DNA from: DAISKN01 sp963716925
GTDB taxonomy: Bacteria > Acidobacteriota > Vicinamibacteria > Marinacidobacterales > SMYC01
NCBI GenBank assembly: GCA_963716925.1
Contig: CAVQUX010000033.1
Span: forward strand, 496,001 to 560,000
Direction: 5' to 3'
DNA: 64,000 bases
The position numbers were made by a program, and so were the translations under genes. Shown here in pieces: positions 17,199 to 25,475 of the stretch. The notes beneath the pieces were generated by a model that saw nothing but the letters and a program-made list of their open reading frames with translations, ran no database searches and was not told the origin of the DNA. The stretch's first letter is position 1; each line of letters starts with the position of its first letter.

Positions 17199-18085
17199 CA
17201 GATCGAGGTCCGCACCGACCAGAGCTCGGGAAAAAACTTCAGGCTGAGCACCTTCTGGAGGTAGCCGACGCCCGAGGTTCCGCCGGTCCCGCGCTTGTAG
17301 CCGATGATGCGCTCGACGGTCTTCATGTGGTTGAACCGCCACTGCTGGAACTTCTGCTCGAGGTCCACCAGCTTCTCCGCCAGCTCGTAGAGGTCCCAGT
17401 GCGTGGTGACGTCGCGGTAGACGGCGAGCCAGGCCGCCTCCACCTTGGGGTGGGGCACGTAGGGCTCGGCCCAGTCGCGCTCCACGTACTCGCGGGGGAT
17501 GTCGAACTTTCGCCTCGAGAGCAGCCGCAGGGATTCGTCCCAGAGGCTCGGCTTCACGAGCTCCTGGCGCAGCCTTTCGTAGACCTTCTCGTCGCTCCTG
17601 TGGACCTCGATGAGATCGCGGTTCTTGTTCCCGAGGACGAACTCGAGCATCCGGTACTGATAGGACTGGAAGCCGGAGCTTCGCCCGAGCTGGCCGCGGA
17701 AAGAGGCGTAGTCGAACGGAGTCATCGTGGAGAGCACGTCCCACGAATGAATGAGCTGCGATTGGATGCGGGCGACCCGGGCGAGCATCTTGAACGCGGG
17801 ATCGAGGTCGTCCTTCTGGATCTGACGAAGGATGGCCCGGAGCTCGTGAAGGGAGAGCTTCATCCAGAGCTCCGACACCTGATGGATGATGATGAAGAGG
17901 GTCTCGTCGTGGTGGCCGGAGATGGGGCTCTGGGCAGCCAGGATCTTCTCGAGCTCCAGATAGCCCGCGTAGGTCATCCCCCCTTCGAGATCCCAGTGGA
18001 TTTTCTCGCCGGTGAGATCGATGGCGCCGGTCTTCAGTTCGTCACTCACACTTTGGATGGTAATCGACGGCCGGGAAGCGAGCAA
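17198..18085 (-). CDS. kynA: Tryptophan 2,3-dioxygenase
   Basis: Haem dioxygenase that opens the indole ring of L-tryptophan to N-formylkynurenine. Family features are MTYAGYLELEKIL, the haem-region SGHHDETLFIIIHQVSELW, SGFQSYQYRMLEF and the C-terminal haem-ligand segment WRFNHMKTVERIIG followed by RGTGGTSGVGYL. The length of 295 (283 from the alternative start) fits bacterial tetrameric enzymes. TTG 18085 has a weak GAGG upstream; GTG 18049 (MSDELKTGAIDL) is an alternative and avoids overlap with the pseudogene remnant on the other strand. First gene of the kynA-kynU-dehydrogenase operon. Confidence 0.95.
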   Translation of the reverse strand: MLASRPSITIQSVSDELKTGAIDLTGEKIHWDLEGGMTYAGYLELEKILAAQSPISGHHDETLFIIIHQVSELWMKLSLHELRAILRQIQKDDLDPAFKMLARVARIQSQLIHSWDVLSTMTPFDYASFRGQLGRSSGFQSYQYRMLEFVLGNKNRDLIEVHRSDEKVYERLRQELVKPSLWDESLRLLSRRKFDIPREYVERDWAEPYVPHPKVEAAWLAVYRDVTTHWDLYELAEKLVDLEQKFQQWRFNHMKTVERIIGYKRGTGGTSGVGYLQKVLSLKFFPELWSVRTSI

Positions 18086-18304
18086 GTTGCGTCGCCTCGA
18101 GATCCTCGACGTGGGAGGCGTGGAGTACTTCGTCGGCGACCGCGACGGGCAGATCTAATACTACGACATCGACGCGCCCTCGAACTTCGTCACCGGTGCC
18201 GAACGGGTCGTGGGGTTCGACCGTTCGTGAAGCTCGTGGACTTCCTCGTTCTACGCACGGGCGCGCGGCGCGCCATTGATGGCGTGGCCCGCCCGACGAG
18301 CTAG
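18084..18304 (+). pseudogene. Decayed C-terminal end of an ATP-grasp (RimK/glutathione-synthetase-like) gene
   Basis: In the frame of 18099 the DNA reads LEILDVGGVEYFVGDRDGQI, then a TAA at 18159, then YYDIDAPSNFVTGAERVVGF up to a frame break near 18215, after which the next frame continues PFVKLVDFLVLRTGARR. Joined, this resembles the conserved C-terminus of some ATP-grasp proteins (YYD-INALSNFV-VVGFDPFVRLVDYL). The nonsense codon and the apparent one-base deletion mark it as non-functional. The rest of the gene is absent; the remnant overlaps the 5' end of kynA on the other strand. The family assignment comes from motif memory and is moderate. Confidence 0.5.
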
Positions 18305-18573
18305 TCTCTTCCAGCCAGAAACAGAATTCCCATAACCACGAACGCGACTCCCGCCGCGCGGCGGATCCACATCGGCGGAATCGCGCGGGTCAGGGCTTCG
18401 CCGAAGAGCACGGCGAGCCCGCTCGTCGCGATCAAGGCGATGGACGCGCCGGCGAACACCAAAAGCCGCGACTTGCCGGAGGCGGCCAGACTGAGGGTCG
18501 CGAGCTGAGTCTTGTCCCCGAGCTCCGCGAGGAAGACCAGGGCGAAGGTGGAAAAGAGCAGCTTGAGATCCAT
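18301..18573 (-). CDS. GDT1/TMEM165 (UPF0016) family membrane protein
   Basis: A 90-residue protein with three hydrophobic segments and the signature LAELGDKTQLATLSLAASGK at residues 15-34. The acidic ExGD motif forms the cation path in this family of Mn2+/Ca2+ exporters. Full proteins have two such repeats; this is a single-repeat version, which in bacteria usually pairs with a second copy or forms homodimers. No second copy is in the window. A TAGGAG ribosome-binding site precedes ATG 18573. Confidence 0.85.
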   Translation of the reverse strand: MDLKLLFSTFALVFLAELGDKTQLATLSLAASGKSRLLVFAGASIALIATSGLAVLFGEALTRAIPPMWIRRAAGVAFVVMGILFLAGRD

Positions 18574-18802
18574 AGTTCTCCTAAGTCTGGCCGGCGTCGT
18601 CGATGCGGCGTTCGATATGCCGCTGGTAGGCGGCTGTCGAAGTGCCCCCGTGACTCGGCGACACCGCGCTCCACCCGCCGGGGACTCCTCAAAAGGCGCC
18701 CCTCATTTCCCTCGAGCTGCGAGGGAGCCACAAGTATATCGGCGCCCGTGAAAGACTGGAAAGACCGTGTCCGAGCTAACGGATCGCCACGCTCGGGAAC
18801 GC

Positions 18803-18808
18803 TACAAT
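18803..18808 (+). promoter_or_regulatory. -10 element for leaderless gene at 18817
   Basis: TACAAT eight bases before ATG 18817, no Shine-Dalgarno sequence. It also favours 18817 over the upstream in-frame GTG at 18748 as the true start. Confidence 0.5.
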
Positions 18809-18816
18809 CGATTCAG

Positions 18817-19935
18817 ATGGGTTCGCGCGGGTTCGGCATCGATCGGCGAGGCTTTCTCCGCCTCGGCCTCGGCGGCGTCGCGGGGCTGAGGCTTCCGAGC
18901 GCCGCTTCGGCGCCCGTGCCGCGGGTGAACGGCGGGATCAACGTCCAGCCCGTTCGGCGTCTCGACCCCGCGGCGGGCTTCGCGCCGCCGATCATCCGGC
19001 CGGAGCCCGTGGACGCGCAGTTGAAGACGCTCTACGAGCTCGGGTTCGAGCAGATGCGAGTCACGATCTCGTTCGATCGCTTCGGCCCCGATTTCGTCGC
19101 GTCGATTCCCTACGTTCGCGCTGCGAGAGCGCTGGGTCTCGACGTTCTCGGCGTCATCAGCCAGTTCAACGGCTTCGATCTCGTCCAGGCAATCGCCGAC
19201 CCGGAGACCCGCGACGAGGTGCTCGAAACCTACATCCGGATCTTCGGCGACGACGTGCCCGTGGCTTCGCCCGCGATTCCCGCTCTCGGCGCTTTCGCGG
19301 TTCAGATTCTGAACGAGCCGACGCACTTTCTCGGTATCGCGCCCGGCGCTTACGTCCGCGACTTTCTGCGGCCCGCGTACTATCACTTGAAGGAAGACGA
19401 TCCGGCGATCCCCATCGTCTCCGCGGCCGCCATCGGAAGCGCGAGCGGGCTCCTGCAAACGCGGGAGATGATCGAAGCGGGGCTCGAGCTCTACTGCGAC
19501 CGAGTCGCGTTCCATCTCTACTCAACCGACTTTCTCGCCGAGGTGGCGAAGCTGGCCGCGAAGCCCGTCTGGGTCACCGAGTCCGGAGTACGCGGAGCGG
19601 CGAACCACCTCGAGTGGATGACCACCCGGTTCGACCGCATCCGGAGGGAGGTTCCGGCGACGGAAAGGATCTTCTGGTTCGACCTGTTCGACCTGGGAAC
19701 TGAAGGGTTCCGCCTCATCGATCTCGTACCCACGCTCGGAGGCTCGTTCGACGTGGTTGCGGAGTCCGCCGCCGCCGTCGATTGGCTCCGCTCGCGGGTC
19801 GAGGAAGCCCTCGCCGGCGCTCCCGCGATTCCCTATCGCGAGCTGGTTCCCGACATCGCGCTCTACTTTCCCACGGACGAGGATTTCCGGATCCTCGACG
19901 CCACCTCGTTCGGTCCCCTCCCTTGGCGCTCCTGA
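18817..19935 (+). CDS. Tat-exported glycoside-hydrolase-like TIM-barrel protein
   Basis: A 372-residue protein with a twin-arginine signal (DRRGFLRLGLGGVAGL, residues 8-25). The mature domain looks like a clan-A type TIM barrel: a strand-end QILNEPTH (candidate acid/base Glu) and a later KPVWVTESGVRG (candidate nucleophile Glu), as in GH5/GH39-like enzymes. Overall similarity to a named family is weak, so the substrate is unknown and lack of activity cannot be excluded. The next gene starts 13 bases inside its 3' end, which implies co-expression with the barrel-like protein. Confidence 0.65.
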   Translation: MGSRGFGIDRRGFLRLGLGGVAGLRLPSAASAPVPRVNGGINVQPVRRLDPAAGFAPPIIRPEPVDAQLKTLYELGFEQMRVTISFDRFGPDFVASIPYVRAARALGLDVLGVISQFNGFDLVQAIADPETRDEVLETYIRIFGDDVPVASPAIPALGAFAVQILNEPTHFLGIAPGAYVRDFLRPAYYHLKEDDPAIPIVSAAAIGSASGLLQTREMIEAGLELYCDRVAFHLYSTDFLAEVAKLAAKPVWVTESGVRGAANHLEWMTTRFDRIRREVPATERIFWFDLFDLGTEGFRLIDLVPTLGGSFDVVAESAAAVDWLRSRVEEALAGAPAIPYRELVPDIALYFPTDEDFRILDATSFGPLPWRS

Positions 19936-21347
19936 AAGCGTCCCTGTTCGCGCTCCTCTCCGCGGCCGGAAACGAGGGGCCGGAGTATCCGATCGGTCCG
20001 CTCCGTCTTCCGCCGATCGCGGAGGCAGCGACGCCTTTCCGCGTCGCCGATCTGCGCTACGCGTTCACCGACGACGGGGGGACGGTCTCGAGCTTCGAGA
20101 CCCGCGTTCGTGGTGGAGGGAGCCTCTTCGTCGGAGGGGAGGTCATCGGCGACCGACTCGGGCTCTTCGTGGACACCCAGAGGATCGAGCTGGGTGTCTC
20201 CGAGGAGAGCGGAGACTACGAGGTCGAGGGCTCGTTCCGCGCCCCGTGGTTCGTTCTCGGGACCCGGGCTTCGCACCAGGAGGGCGATTGGGCGTTCTCG
20301 ACCGAGGCCTCCATTCGATTCTCGAACGACCTGGAGCTCCTGGTTTCGACTTCCCAGGATCGGGACGCGAGCGCATTCACGCCGCCGCCGGTTGCGGAGT
20401 TCGCGGCGAGTGGAGTCCTCCCTCCGATCGGCCCGCCGAGACGCGAGCTCAGGGCAACGTCGGCAGGAGTGCTCTACCAGTTCGAGAATCATCTCGAGGC
20501 GCTCGCCGACGTCCGCGTCTCGCGCGTGCGGACCGAGGCCGGGTTCGATCTCGACGTCGAGCGCTACCGCTTCGCGGGGCTGTGGAACCCCGACCGCTTC
20601 CAGATCGAGGGAGGGCTCTCCTGCGAGAACACGTCGGGGAGGCTCTCCGCGCGGGAGCTCACCGCGTCTCTCGGAATCGACGCCGAGATTGTTCCCCACG
20701 TCCTCGCGCGCGCCTCGACTCTGCAGAGATGGGAGCCGGGGGTTTTGAGGTTCGAGGAACACTATCGCTTCGGCGCCACCTTCTTCGGAAGACGCCACCG
20801 CTTCGCGCGGCGAAGCGAGGCTTCCGCCCGCGTGCTCGAGCTCCAGAGAAAGGCGAACGCCCTCGGGTACAACGAGAGGCGCGCGTACGACATCGAGGGT
20901 CTTCGCCGATTTCGCGAGCGCCTCGGGATCTCTCCCGCCCGCCTCGAACTGAAGGAAGCGCTCGACGACCTCTATCGGGCGCAGGTTCGGGACCGGAACG
21001 TTCCCCAGCTCGGCTTCGAGGTCGAGATCGGCGAGGACTCCATCCTCACCGTCGAGCGCCGGGGCTACCGGACGTTCGTCGGCTTCCCCTGGCCGCTGCG
21101 CTTACCGTTCCTGCCAGGCGAGGACGCGGTCGATTTCCTCCAGGCCGAGCTAATCGTCCGCGACGAGGACTACGCGGGCGGAGTTCGCGCGGTGTCGAGG
21201 GAGGCGAGCTTGACCGCGTTCCTCAATCGGGAGATGAGCCTGTTCTTCCGCTGGCAGGACCCGGGCATCGATCCGGAGGCGGTCATCCTCGAACGAAGCC
21301 TCCCCTCGCGTTTCACCGCGGGCTTCGAGTACCAGATGGGCCGCTAG
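19923..21347 (+). CDS. Predicted exported beta-rich (outer-membrane barrel-like) protein
   Basis: 474 residues from TTG 19923, which begins a signal peptide (ALLKASLFALLSAAG) and overlaps the preceding gene by 13 bases; the longer open frame upstream is antisense-like filler. The mature protein alternates short amphipathic beta strands (SLFVGGEVIGDRLGLFVDTQ, YEVEGSFRAPWFVLGTRAS, ATSAGVLYQFENHLEALADV and others) and ends in a strand, FTAGFEYQMGR. This is what an outer-membrane barrel looks like, though the last residue is Arg rather than the usual aromatic. A helical insert (residues about 300-350) breaks the pattern. No family recognised. Confidence 0.6.
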   Translation: MALLKASLFALLSAAGNEGPEYPIGPLRLPPIAEAATPFRVADLRYAFTDDGGTVSSFETRVRGGGSLFVGGEVIGDRLGLFVDTQRIELGVSEESGDYEVEGSFRAPWFVLGTRASHQEGDWAFSTEASIRFSNDLELLVSTSQDRDASAFTPPPVAEFAASGVLPPIGPPRRELRATSAGVLYQFENHLEALADVRVSRVRTEAGFDLDVERYRFAGLWNPDRFQIEGGLSCENTSGRLSARELTASLGIDAEIVPHVLARASTLQRWEPGVLRFEEHYRFGATFFGRRHRFARRSEASARVLELQRKANALGYNERRAYDIEGLRRFRERLGISPARLELKEALDDLYRAQVRDRNVPQLGFEVEIGEDSILTVERRGYRTFVGFPWPLRLPFLPGEDAVDFLQAELIVRDEDYAGGVRAVSREASLTAFLNREMSLFFRWQDPGIDPEAVILERSLPSRFTAGFEYQMGR

Positions 21348-21945
21348 CCGTCGTTTCCTCCGCGATCTCCGCCACGGCCCGGTATGCCTGGTCGATCGCG
21401 CAGTCGACGTAGGCCTCGCCCCCGGCGTCGGAGTTCGCGATGGTCACCCGTCCGAAAGGCTTCCGCCCGAGAATGCAGGGTTTGTCGGTCTCGGTCCAGT
21501 CGGGCTCGCCGAGATACGCGTACTCGTAGGCGTAGCCGTGAGGCCACCGGTTCACGGTGATCGCCTCGATGTCGCGCGACGGGTCGAACCCTCCGGCGCC
21601 GAGAATCCTTCCGAGCTGGTCGCGGATGTTCCGCTCGAACGTCTCGAAGGTCGTCGACAGGAGCTCGTAGCGTCCCGCCTGGAACTGCTCCTTCGGTGGT
21701 AGCCCGGGGCTTGCGGGAGTCCGCGTCAGGTGGAGAACCATGGGCTCTTCGGGCGATCGTGGGCACCTGTACGAGCCCAGGCTCACCGGGAAGTCCAGAG
21801 ACACACTCGCAAAGTAGCTTCCCGGGCAGGAGACGGAGCTGATACCCAGTTTCTGGAACGACGTCCAGTTCCTGATGCAGACGTTGGTGTAGGTGAGCGG
21901 CACCTTGACCGCGTACGAGAGAGCTTTTCTCTGCCCCTCGGGCAT
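21313..21945 (-). CDS. C-terminal part of frameshifted FAD-dependent oxidoreductase
   Basis: This frame continues the oxidoreductase at 21783-23228 after a frame break at about 21955-21972. In-frame codons before the nominal ATG 21945 read YLCPE, followed by MPEGQRKALSYAVKVPLTYT, the expected sequence after the VVLACWNS segment of the upstream part. The end carries FGRVTIANSDAGG, which resembles the C-terminal FAD-contacting element of this family, followed by tetra-alanine-poor sequence. It converges with the barrel-like gene, overlapping its 3' end by 35 bases. It would not be translated on its own unless internal initiation occurs. Confidence 0.65.
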   Translation of the reverse strand: MPEGQRKALSYAVKVPLTYTNVCIRNWTSFQKLGISSVSCPGSYFASVSLDFPVSLGSYRCPRSPEEPMVLHLTRTPASPGLPPKEQFQAGRYELLSTTFETFERNIRDQLGRILGAGGFDPSRDIEAITVNRWPHGYAYEYAYLGEPDWTETDKPCILGRKPFGRVTIANSDAGGEAYVDCAIDQAYRAVAEIAEETTASGPSGTRSPR

Positions 21946-23228
21946 CTCGGGGCAGAGGTAAGGGAATCATCGGAGTTCCAGCACGCGAGGACGACGCGGC
22001 GCGCGCGGACCCGAAGCACGGCGCCGTCGCGCACGTAGGTGACCTCGACCTCTTTCGCGGTCTCGGGCGATCCCTTGTGAAGAACGCGGACCACCGTGCT
22101 CGAGAGCCGGATCCGCACGCTCGACCCCGCCTCGTCCAGCTTCCCGTAATCGAACCTCGCATCGACCACGTCGTCCATGGTGCTGCCGGGGGCGGCAGCG
22201 GGGACGAGAGCGCGAACCAGAAGCCGCGGGATCGAGGCATTGCCGTCCGGGAAATGGTAGATGTAGGGGTCGTCTTTCGTTCCCGGCTTCGCCTCCCCTC
22301 CCATCCTTCCCGAGATCCCCCGCTCGAGGCCCAGGCCCTCGAAGCCGGGGTACTCGAGCCGGAACGCGCGGAGAGCGGGAACGCCGTCGATGCCGATCCC
22401 GAAGAGACCGTTGCTGCGCCGATAGAGGTACGTGAGGACCATGGGATCGACTTTCACGTAGTCCCGGAGGTAAGCGAGGTAGCTGAGCTCGGAAAGAAGG
22501 GCGAGCTTCTCGGACGCCGGGAGACCCGGCATGTAGTCCGTCGTCTCGTCCTCGTGAAGGCGCACCAGGTCCTTTCGGGCGGCTTCCGACAGGGGGAGTC
22601 TCGAGGCATGCTCGGTCCAGGGCGAGTCACCCCTCCTTATTAGAAGGTCTACTCCGAACGTCTCGCGGTCGAAGAACTCCGCCCGGCCGAGACCCAGGCC
22701 GGAGTAGAGGCTCCCGTCGAACGCCGTGTCGAACCGCGAGAGGTCGACCCCGAGATCCTTCAGGAGGCCCATGGACTCCGGGCTGAAGCCCGAGGGAGTG
22801 TCGATGGACTGGCTTCCCCCGTAACCGATGAGGAGACGCTTTCCGCTCTGGAACTCGTTTCGCTTCGCATGGCCTCCGAAGTCGTCGTGGTTGTCGAGAA
22901 CCAGAATCCGCGCTCCAGGGCCCGCCTGTCTGCGGAAGAAGTAGGCGGCCGAAAGGCCGCTGATTCCTCCGCCGACGACGGCGAGGTCATAGCTCTCTCC
23001 GGTCCCCGCCTCCGGACCGAGCTCGTCCCAGCTCTTCCCCTCGCGCAATTCGTGCGCGACTTCCCACGAGCCGTCGTGGCTTCCGCGAAGGCCGGTGAGC
23101 GCCGGCGGATACGACGAAGGGCCGGCCGGGAGGCCGAACACCCGCATCGGCGAGGCGGAGAAGAGCGACCCGGTGATGGTGACCCCGACGCCGTTCAAGA
23201 AATCCCGGCGGGTGATGTCCCGCTCCAT
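21783..23228 (-). CDS. Tat-exported FAD-dependent oxidoreductase, N-terminal part (frameshifted)
   Basis: ATG 23228 follows a strong GGGAGG ribosome-binding site and begins a Tat signal (ITRRDFLNGVGVTITGSLF). The FAD-binding Rossmann motif is YDLAVVGGGISGLSAAYFF (about residue 80) with a GGHAKRNEF substrate-side loop. Homologues of this Tat-exported NAD(P)-binding/FAD family are about 600-650 residues; the true frame here runs to about 21955 and then shifts, leaving an incorrect tail up to 21783. Two single-base insertions about ten bases apart (around AACTCCGATGATTCCCTTAC on the minus strand) would explain it. Substrate unknown. It diverges from the MFS gene at 23284. Confidence 0.75.
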   Translation of the reverse strand: MERDITRRDFLNGVGVTITGSLFSASPMRVFGLPAGPSSYPPALTGLRGSHDGSWEVAHELREGKSWDELGPEAGTGESYDLAVVGGGISGLSAAYFFRRQAGPGARILVLDNHDDFGGHAKRNEFQSGKRLLIGYGGSQSIDTPSGFSPESMGLLKDLGVDLSRFDTAFDGSLYSGLGLGRAEFFDRETFGVDLLIRRGDSPWTEHASRLPLSEAARKDLVRLHEDETTDYMPGLPASEKLALLSELSYLAYLRDYVKVDPMVLTYLYRRSNGLFGIGIDGVPALRAFRLEYPGFEGLGLERGISGRMGGEAKPGTKDDPYIYHFPDGNASIPRLLVRALVPAAAPGSTMDDVVDARFDYGKLDEAGSSVRIRLSSTVVRVLHKGSPETAKEVEVTYVRDGAVLRVRARRVVLACWNSDDSLTSAPRCPRGREKLSRTRSRCRSPTPTSASGTGRRSRNWVSAPSPAREATLRVCLWTSR

Positions 23229-23269
23229 GCGCGTTCCTCCCTGAGCGCGCCATCCTACCGCGAATCTCG

Positions 23270-23275
23270 TACAAT
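23270..23275 (+). promoter_or_regulatory. -10 element for leaderless MFS gene
   Basis: TACAAT eight bases before ATG 23284 with no Shine-Dalgarno sequence. The divergent Tat-exported oxidoreductase on the other side does carry one, so the two messages differ in how they are translated. Confidence 0.5.
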
Positions 23276-23283
23276 CTCGCCCC

Positions 23284-24483
23284 ATGATTCGAATCAACTC
23301 CAGGCTCGGGCTGATGATGTTCCTCGAGTTCTTCATCTGGGGCGCGTGGTATGTGACCGTGGGGAACTACATGACCCGGATCGGACTGACCCCCGTCATC
23401 TACTGGGCCTATACCGTGAGCCCGATCGCGGCGGTCCTGTCGCCCTTCTTCCTGGGGATGGTGGCCGACCGATTCTTCGCCACCGAGAAGGTCCTCGCCG
23501 TCCTTCACCTTCTCGGAGGGCTCGCGATCCTCGCCGCGCCTTCGGCCGCCGGTTCTGCGATCTTCTTCATCCTGCTCCTGCTCCTTCACGTGCTGTTCTA
23601 CATGCCCACCCTCGGGCTCACGAACTCGCTCGCGTTCCATCACATCCAGGACCAGGAGAAGACGTTTCCCCGGATTCGCGTCTTCGGCACCCTCGGCTGG
23701 ATCGCGGCGAACGTGCTGGTGAGCGCGGTCCTCGGAGCCGACGCGACCCCGATTCCCCTCTACATCGCGGGCGCCGCGTCGATTCTCATGGCGGCGTACT
23801 CTCTGACGCTTCCTCACACCCCTCCGCCGGCGGCGGGAACGAGACCGACCTTCCGCGCCATCGCGGGACTCGACGCGCTCTCGAAGCTCTCGAGCCGCCC
23901 GTTCCAGATTTTCATCTGGAGCTCGCTCCTGATCTGCATCCCGCTATCCGCCTACTACGCCTATGCGCCGGTCTACGTGAGCGCCGCGGGCTTCGAGAGC
24001 CCGGCCTTCCAGATGTCCTTCGGCCAGATGTCCGAGGTCCTGTTCATGGTGGCGATGCCTCTCTTTTTCGCTCGCCTCGGGGTCAAATGGATGCTGGTGA
24101 CGGGAATGGCCGCCTGGGTCCTCCGTTACTTCCTGTTCGCGTCGGCGGCGACCGGCGGGAACCATGCCCTGATTCTTCTCGGGATCCTGCTCCACGGGGT
24201 TTGCTACGACTTCTTCTTCGTGACGGGACAGGTCTACGTCGACAAGAAATCGACCGACGACATCCGGGGCCAGGCTCAGGGCTTCCTGGTGCTCGTCACC
24301 TACGGCGTCGGGATGCTCGTCGGAGCTCAGGTCTCGGGATGGGTGTTCAACGCGGTGGTTCCCGATCCCAACGTCCTCGCCTCCTGGCAGTGGTTCTGGG
24401 TGCTACCGGGGGCGTTCGCGCTCGCGGTGATGCTGTTCTTCAGCGCGAGCTTCCCGCGGGAGAAATCGCCGGAACACGGGTGA
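23284..24483 (+). CDS. MFS transporter of the nucleoside:H+ symporter type
   Basis: 399 residues with about 12 transmembrane helices. The start RLGLMMFLEFFIWGAWYVT and the FPRIRVFGTLGWIAAN segment in the loop region are typical of the NupG/XapB (Nuc_H_symport) family. VYVDKKSTDDIRGQAQGF before helix 10 is also characteristic. It is expected to import nucleosides with protons, but many environmental members have no tested substrate. The last 25 bases (the SFPREKSP coding region) recur almost unchanged at about 27170, next to ubiD. Confidence 0.85.
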   Translation: MIRINSRLGLMMFLEFFIWGAWYVTVGNYMTRIGLTPVIYWAYTVSPIAAVLSPFFLGMVADRFFATEKVLAVLHLLGGLAILAAPSAAGSAIFFILLLLLHVLFYMPTLGLTNSLAFHHIQDQEKTFPRIRVFGTLGWIAANVLVSAVLGADATPIPLYIAGAASILMAAYSLTLPHTPPPAAGTRPTFRAIAGLDALSKLSSRPFQIFIWSSLLICIPLSAYYAYAPVYVSAAGFESPAFQMSFGQMSEVLFMVAMPLFFARLGVKWMLVTGMAAWVLRYFLFASAATGGNHALILLGILLHGVCYDFFFVTGQVYVDKKSTDDIRGQAQGFLVLVTYGVGMLVGAQVSGWVFNAVVPDPNVLASWQWFWVLPGAFALAVMLFFSASFPREKSPEHG

Positions 24484-24598
24484 CGAAGGACCTGCGACGT
24501 TCCGGGAAGGCGCACATCCGAACCTTGACGGTCTCCCCGCGATGGGGGTAGTGTCTCGGCTAACGTAAAGCAGGTGACGAGGAGATCGGAGGCTTCTC

Positions 24599-24715
24599 AT
24601 GAAGCTCTGCACGTGCCCGACGCACTCCCTTACCGCGTGCGGCGAGACTCGAGTGGCAGCTTGGAAGCGCTTCTCTCCCGCTTGCCGGCGCTCCCGTAGC
24701 CCTCGCGGCCGATGA
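24599..24715 (+). CDS. Possible 38-residue cysteine-containing small ORF upstream of the Crp-type regulator
   Basis: ATG 24599 is preceded by a good ribosome-binding site (CGGAGG, six bases upstream) and opens 38 codons. The product starts MKLCTCPTHSLTACGE and ends in an Arg/Ser-rich tail (RRSRSPRGR). Four cysteines lie at 4, 6, 14 and 29. It ends 22 bases before the regulator gene. It resembles no known family and may be a leader ORF or chance; the ribosome-binding site and position are the only support. Confidence 0.25.
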   Translation: MKLCTCPTHSLTACGETRVAAWKRFSPACRRSRSPRGR

Positions 24716-24737
24716 AAACCCATATCGGTGCTGAGCG

Positions 24738-25409
24738 ATGAACACCTCGGATCGCCGGAGACTCCTCCGCATTTACCCGGTGCTCCAGGAGCTGCCACCG
24801 GATCTCCTCGGGAAGGTCGAAGAGACGGCGCAGCCGATCCAGACACCGGCGGGCAGCCGGTTGTTCGAGGACGGCGGGCCCTGCACCCATTACCCACTGC
24901 TCATCGAAGGAATCATCCGGGCCTCGAAACGCAGCCCCGATGGACACGAGATCCTTCTGTACCGTCTCAACCCCGGGGAAAGCTGCGTCGTCACTGTCCT
25001 GGCGCTGCTCGGCGAGACGTCCTATCCTGCGACCGGGACGGCCGAGACGATGCTCTCTCTTTTCGGCGTTCCCAGGAGCCTATTCCTGGAGATGGTCTTG
25101 AGCTCCCCGGCTTTTCGAGTCTTTGTCTTCGACTCCCTTTCGCGGCGGTTGGCGCAACTGATGGCGCTGATCGACGACGTGGCTTTCCGCCGCGTCGATC
25201 AGCGGCTCGCCTCGAAGCTGCTACTCCACCAGGAGCCGATTGCCGCAACCCATCAGATGCTCGCCGATGAGCTGGGGACGACCCGAGAAGTCGTGAGCCG
25301 GATCCTCGAGGCTTTCCAGCAATCCGGGATGCTCCGGCTCGGCCGAAAGCGGATCGAGATCCTGGACCGAAACGCGCTGGACCGGGTCCGCCGCGTCGAG
25401 GCCGGCTGA
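24738..25409 (+). CDS. Crp/Fnr-family transcriptional regulator
   Basis: 223 residues. Residues 10-125 form a cyclic-nucleotide-binding-type beta roll (GSRLFEDGGPCTHYPLLIEG, HEILLYRLNPGESCVVTVLALL), followed by a dimerisation helix and a C-terminal winged helix-turn-helix (HQMLADELGTTREVVSRIL). There is no N-terminal Cys cluster as in Fnr. The cAMP-phosphate Arg/Ser pair is not evident, so the ligand is uncertain. The CVVTV segment, SCVV cysteine included, resembles regulators annotated as redox or NO responders, which is only suggestive. A strong terminator follows. Confidence 0.88.
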   Translation: MNTSDRRRLLRIYPVLQELPPDLLGKVEETAQPIQTPAGSRLFEDGGPCTHYPLLIEGIIRASKRSPDGHEILLYRLNPGESCVVTVLALLGETSYPATGTAETMLSLFGVPRSLFLEMVLSSPAFRVFVFDSLSRRLAQLMALIDDVAFRRVDQRLASKLLLHQEPIAATHQMLADELGTTREVVSRILEAFQQSGMLRLGRKRIEILDRNALDRVRRVEAG

Positions 25410-25421
25410 AAGAAAGAGGAC

Positions 25422-25449
25422 TCGTGCTCCCAGTACCCTGGGAGCACGA
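25422..25449. terminator. Strong bidirectional hairpin between two convergent genes
   Basis: A perfect 12-bp stem (TCGTGCTCCCAG / CTGGGAGCACGA) with a TACC loop lies between the regulator stop (25409) and the stop of the convergent HAF-repeat gene (25476). No U-tract follows, but the position between convergent stops fits a shared terminator. Confidence 0.7.
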
Positions 25450-25475
25450 ACCGATAACGGAAAAGTGGGCTCTCT

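Noticed and set aside
18574..18747. Possible yybP-ykoY manganese riboswitch upstream of the GDT1-like gene
   Set aside because: The family often carries this riboswitch and the minus strand has GGGG/CGCCTACC-like words, but the conserved GGGGAGUAG element and the paired helices are not convincingly present. A covariance-model search of 18574-18760 would decide.
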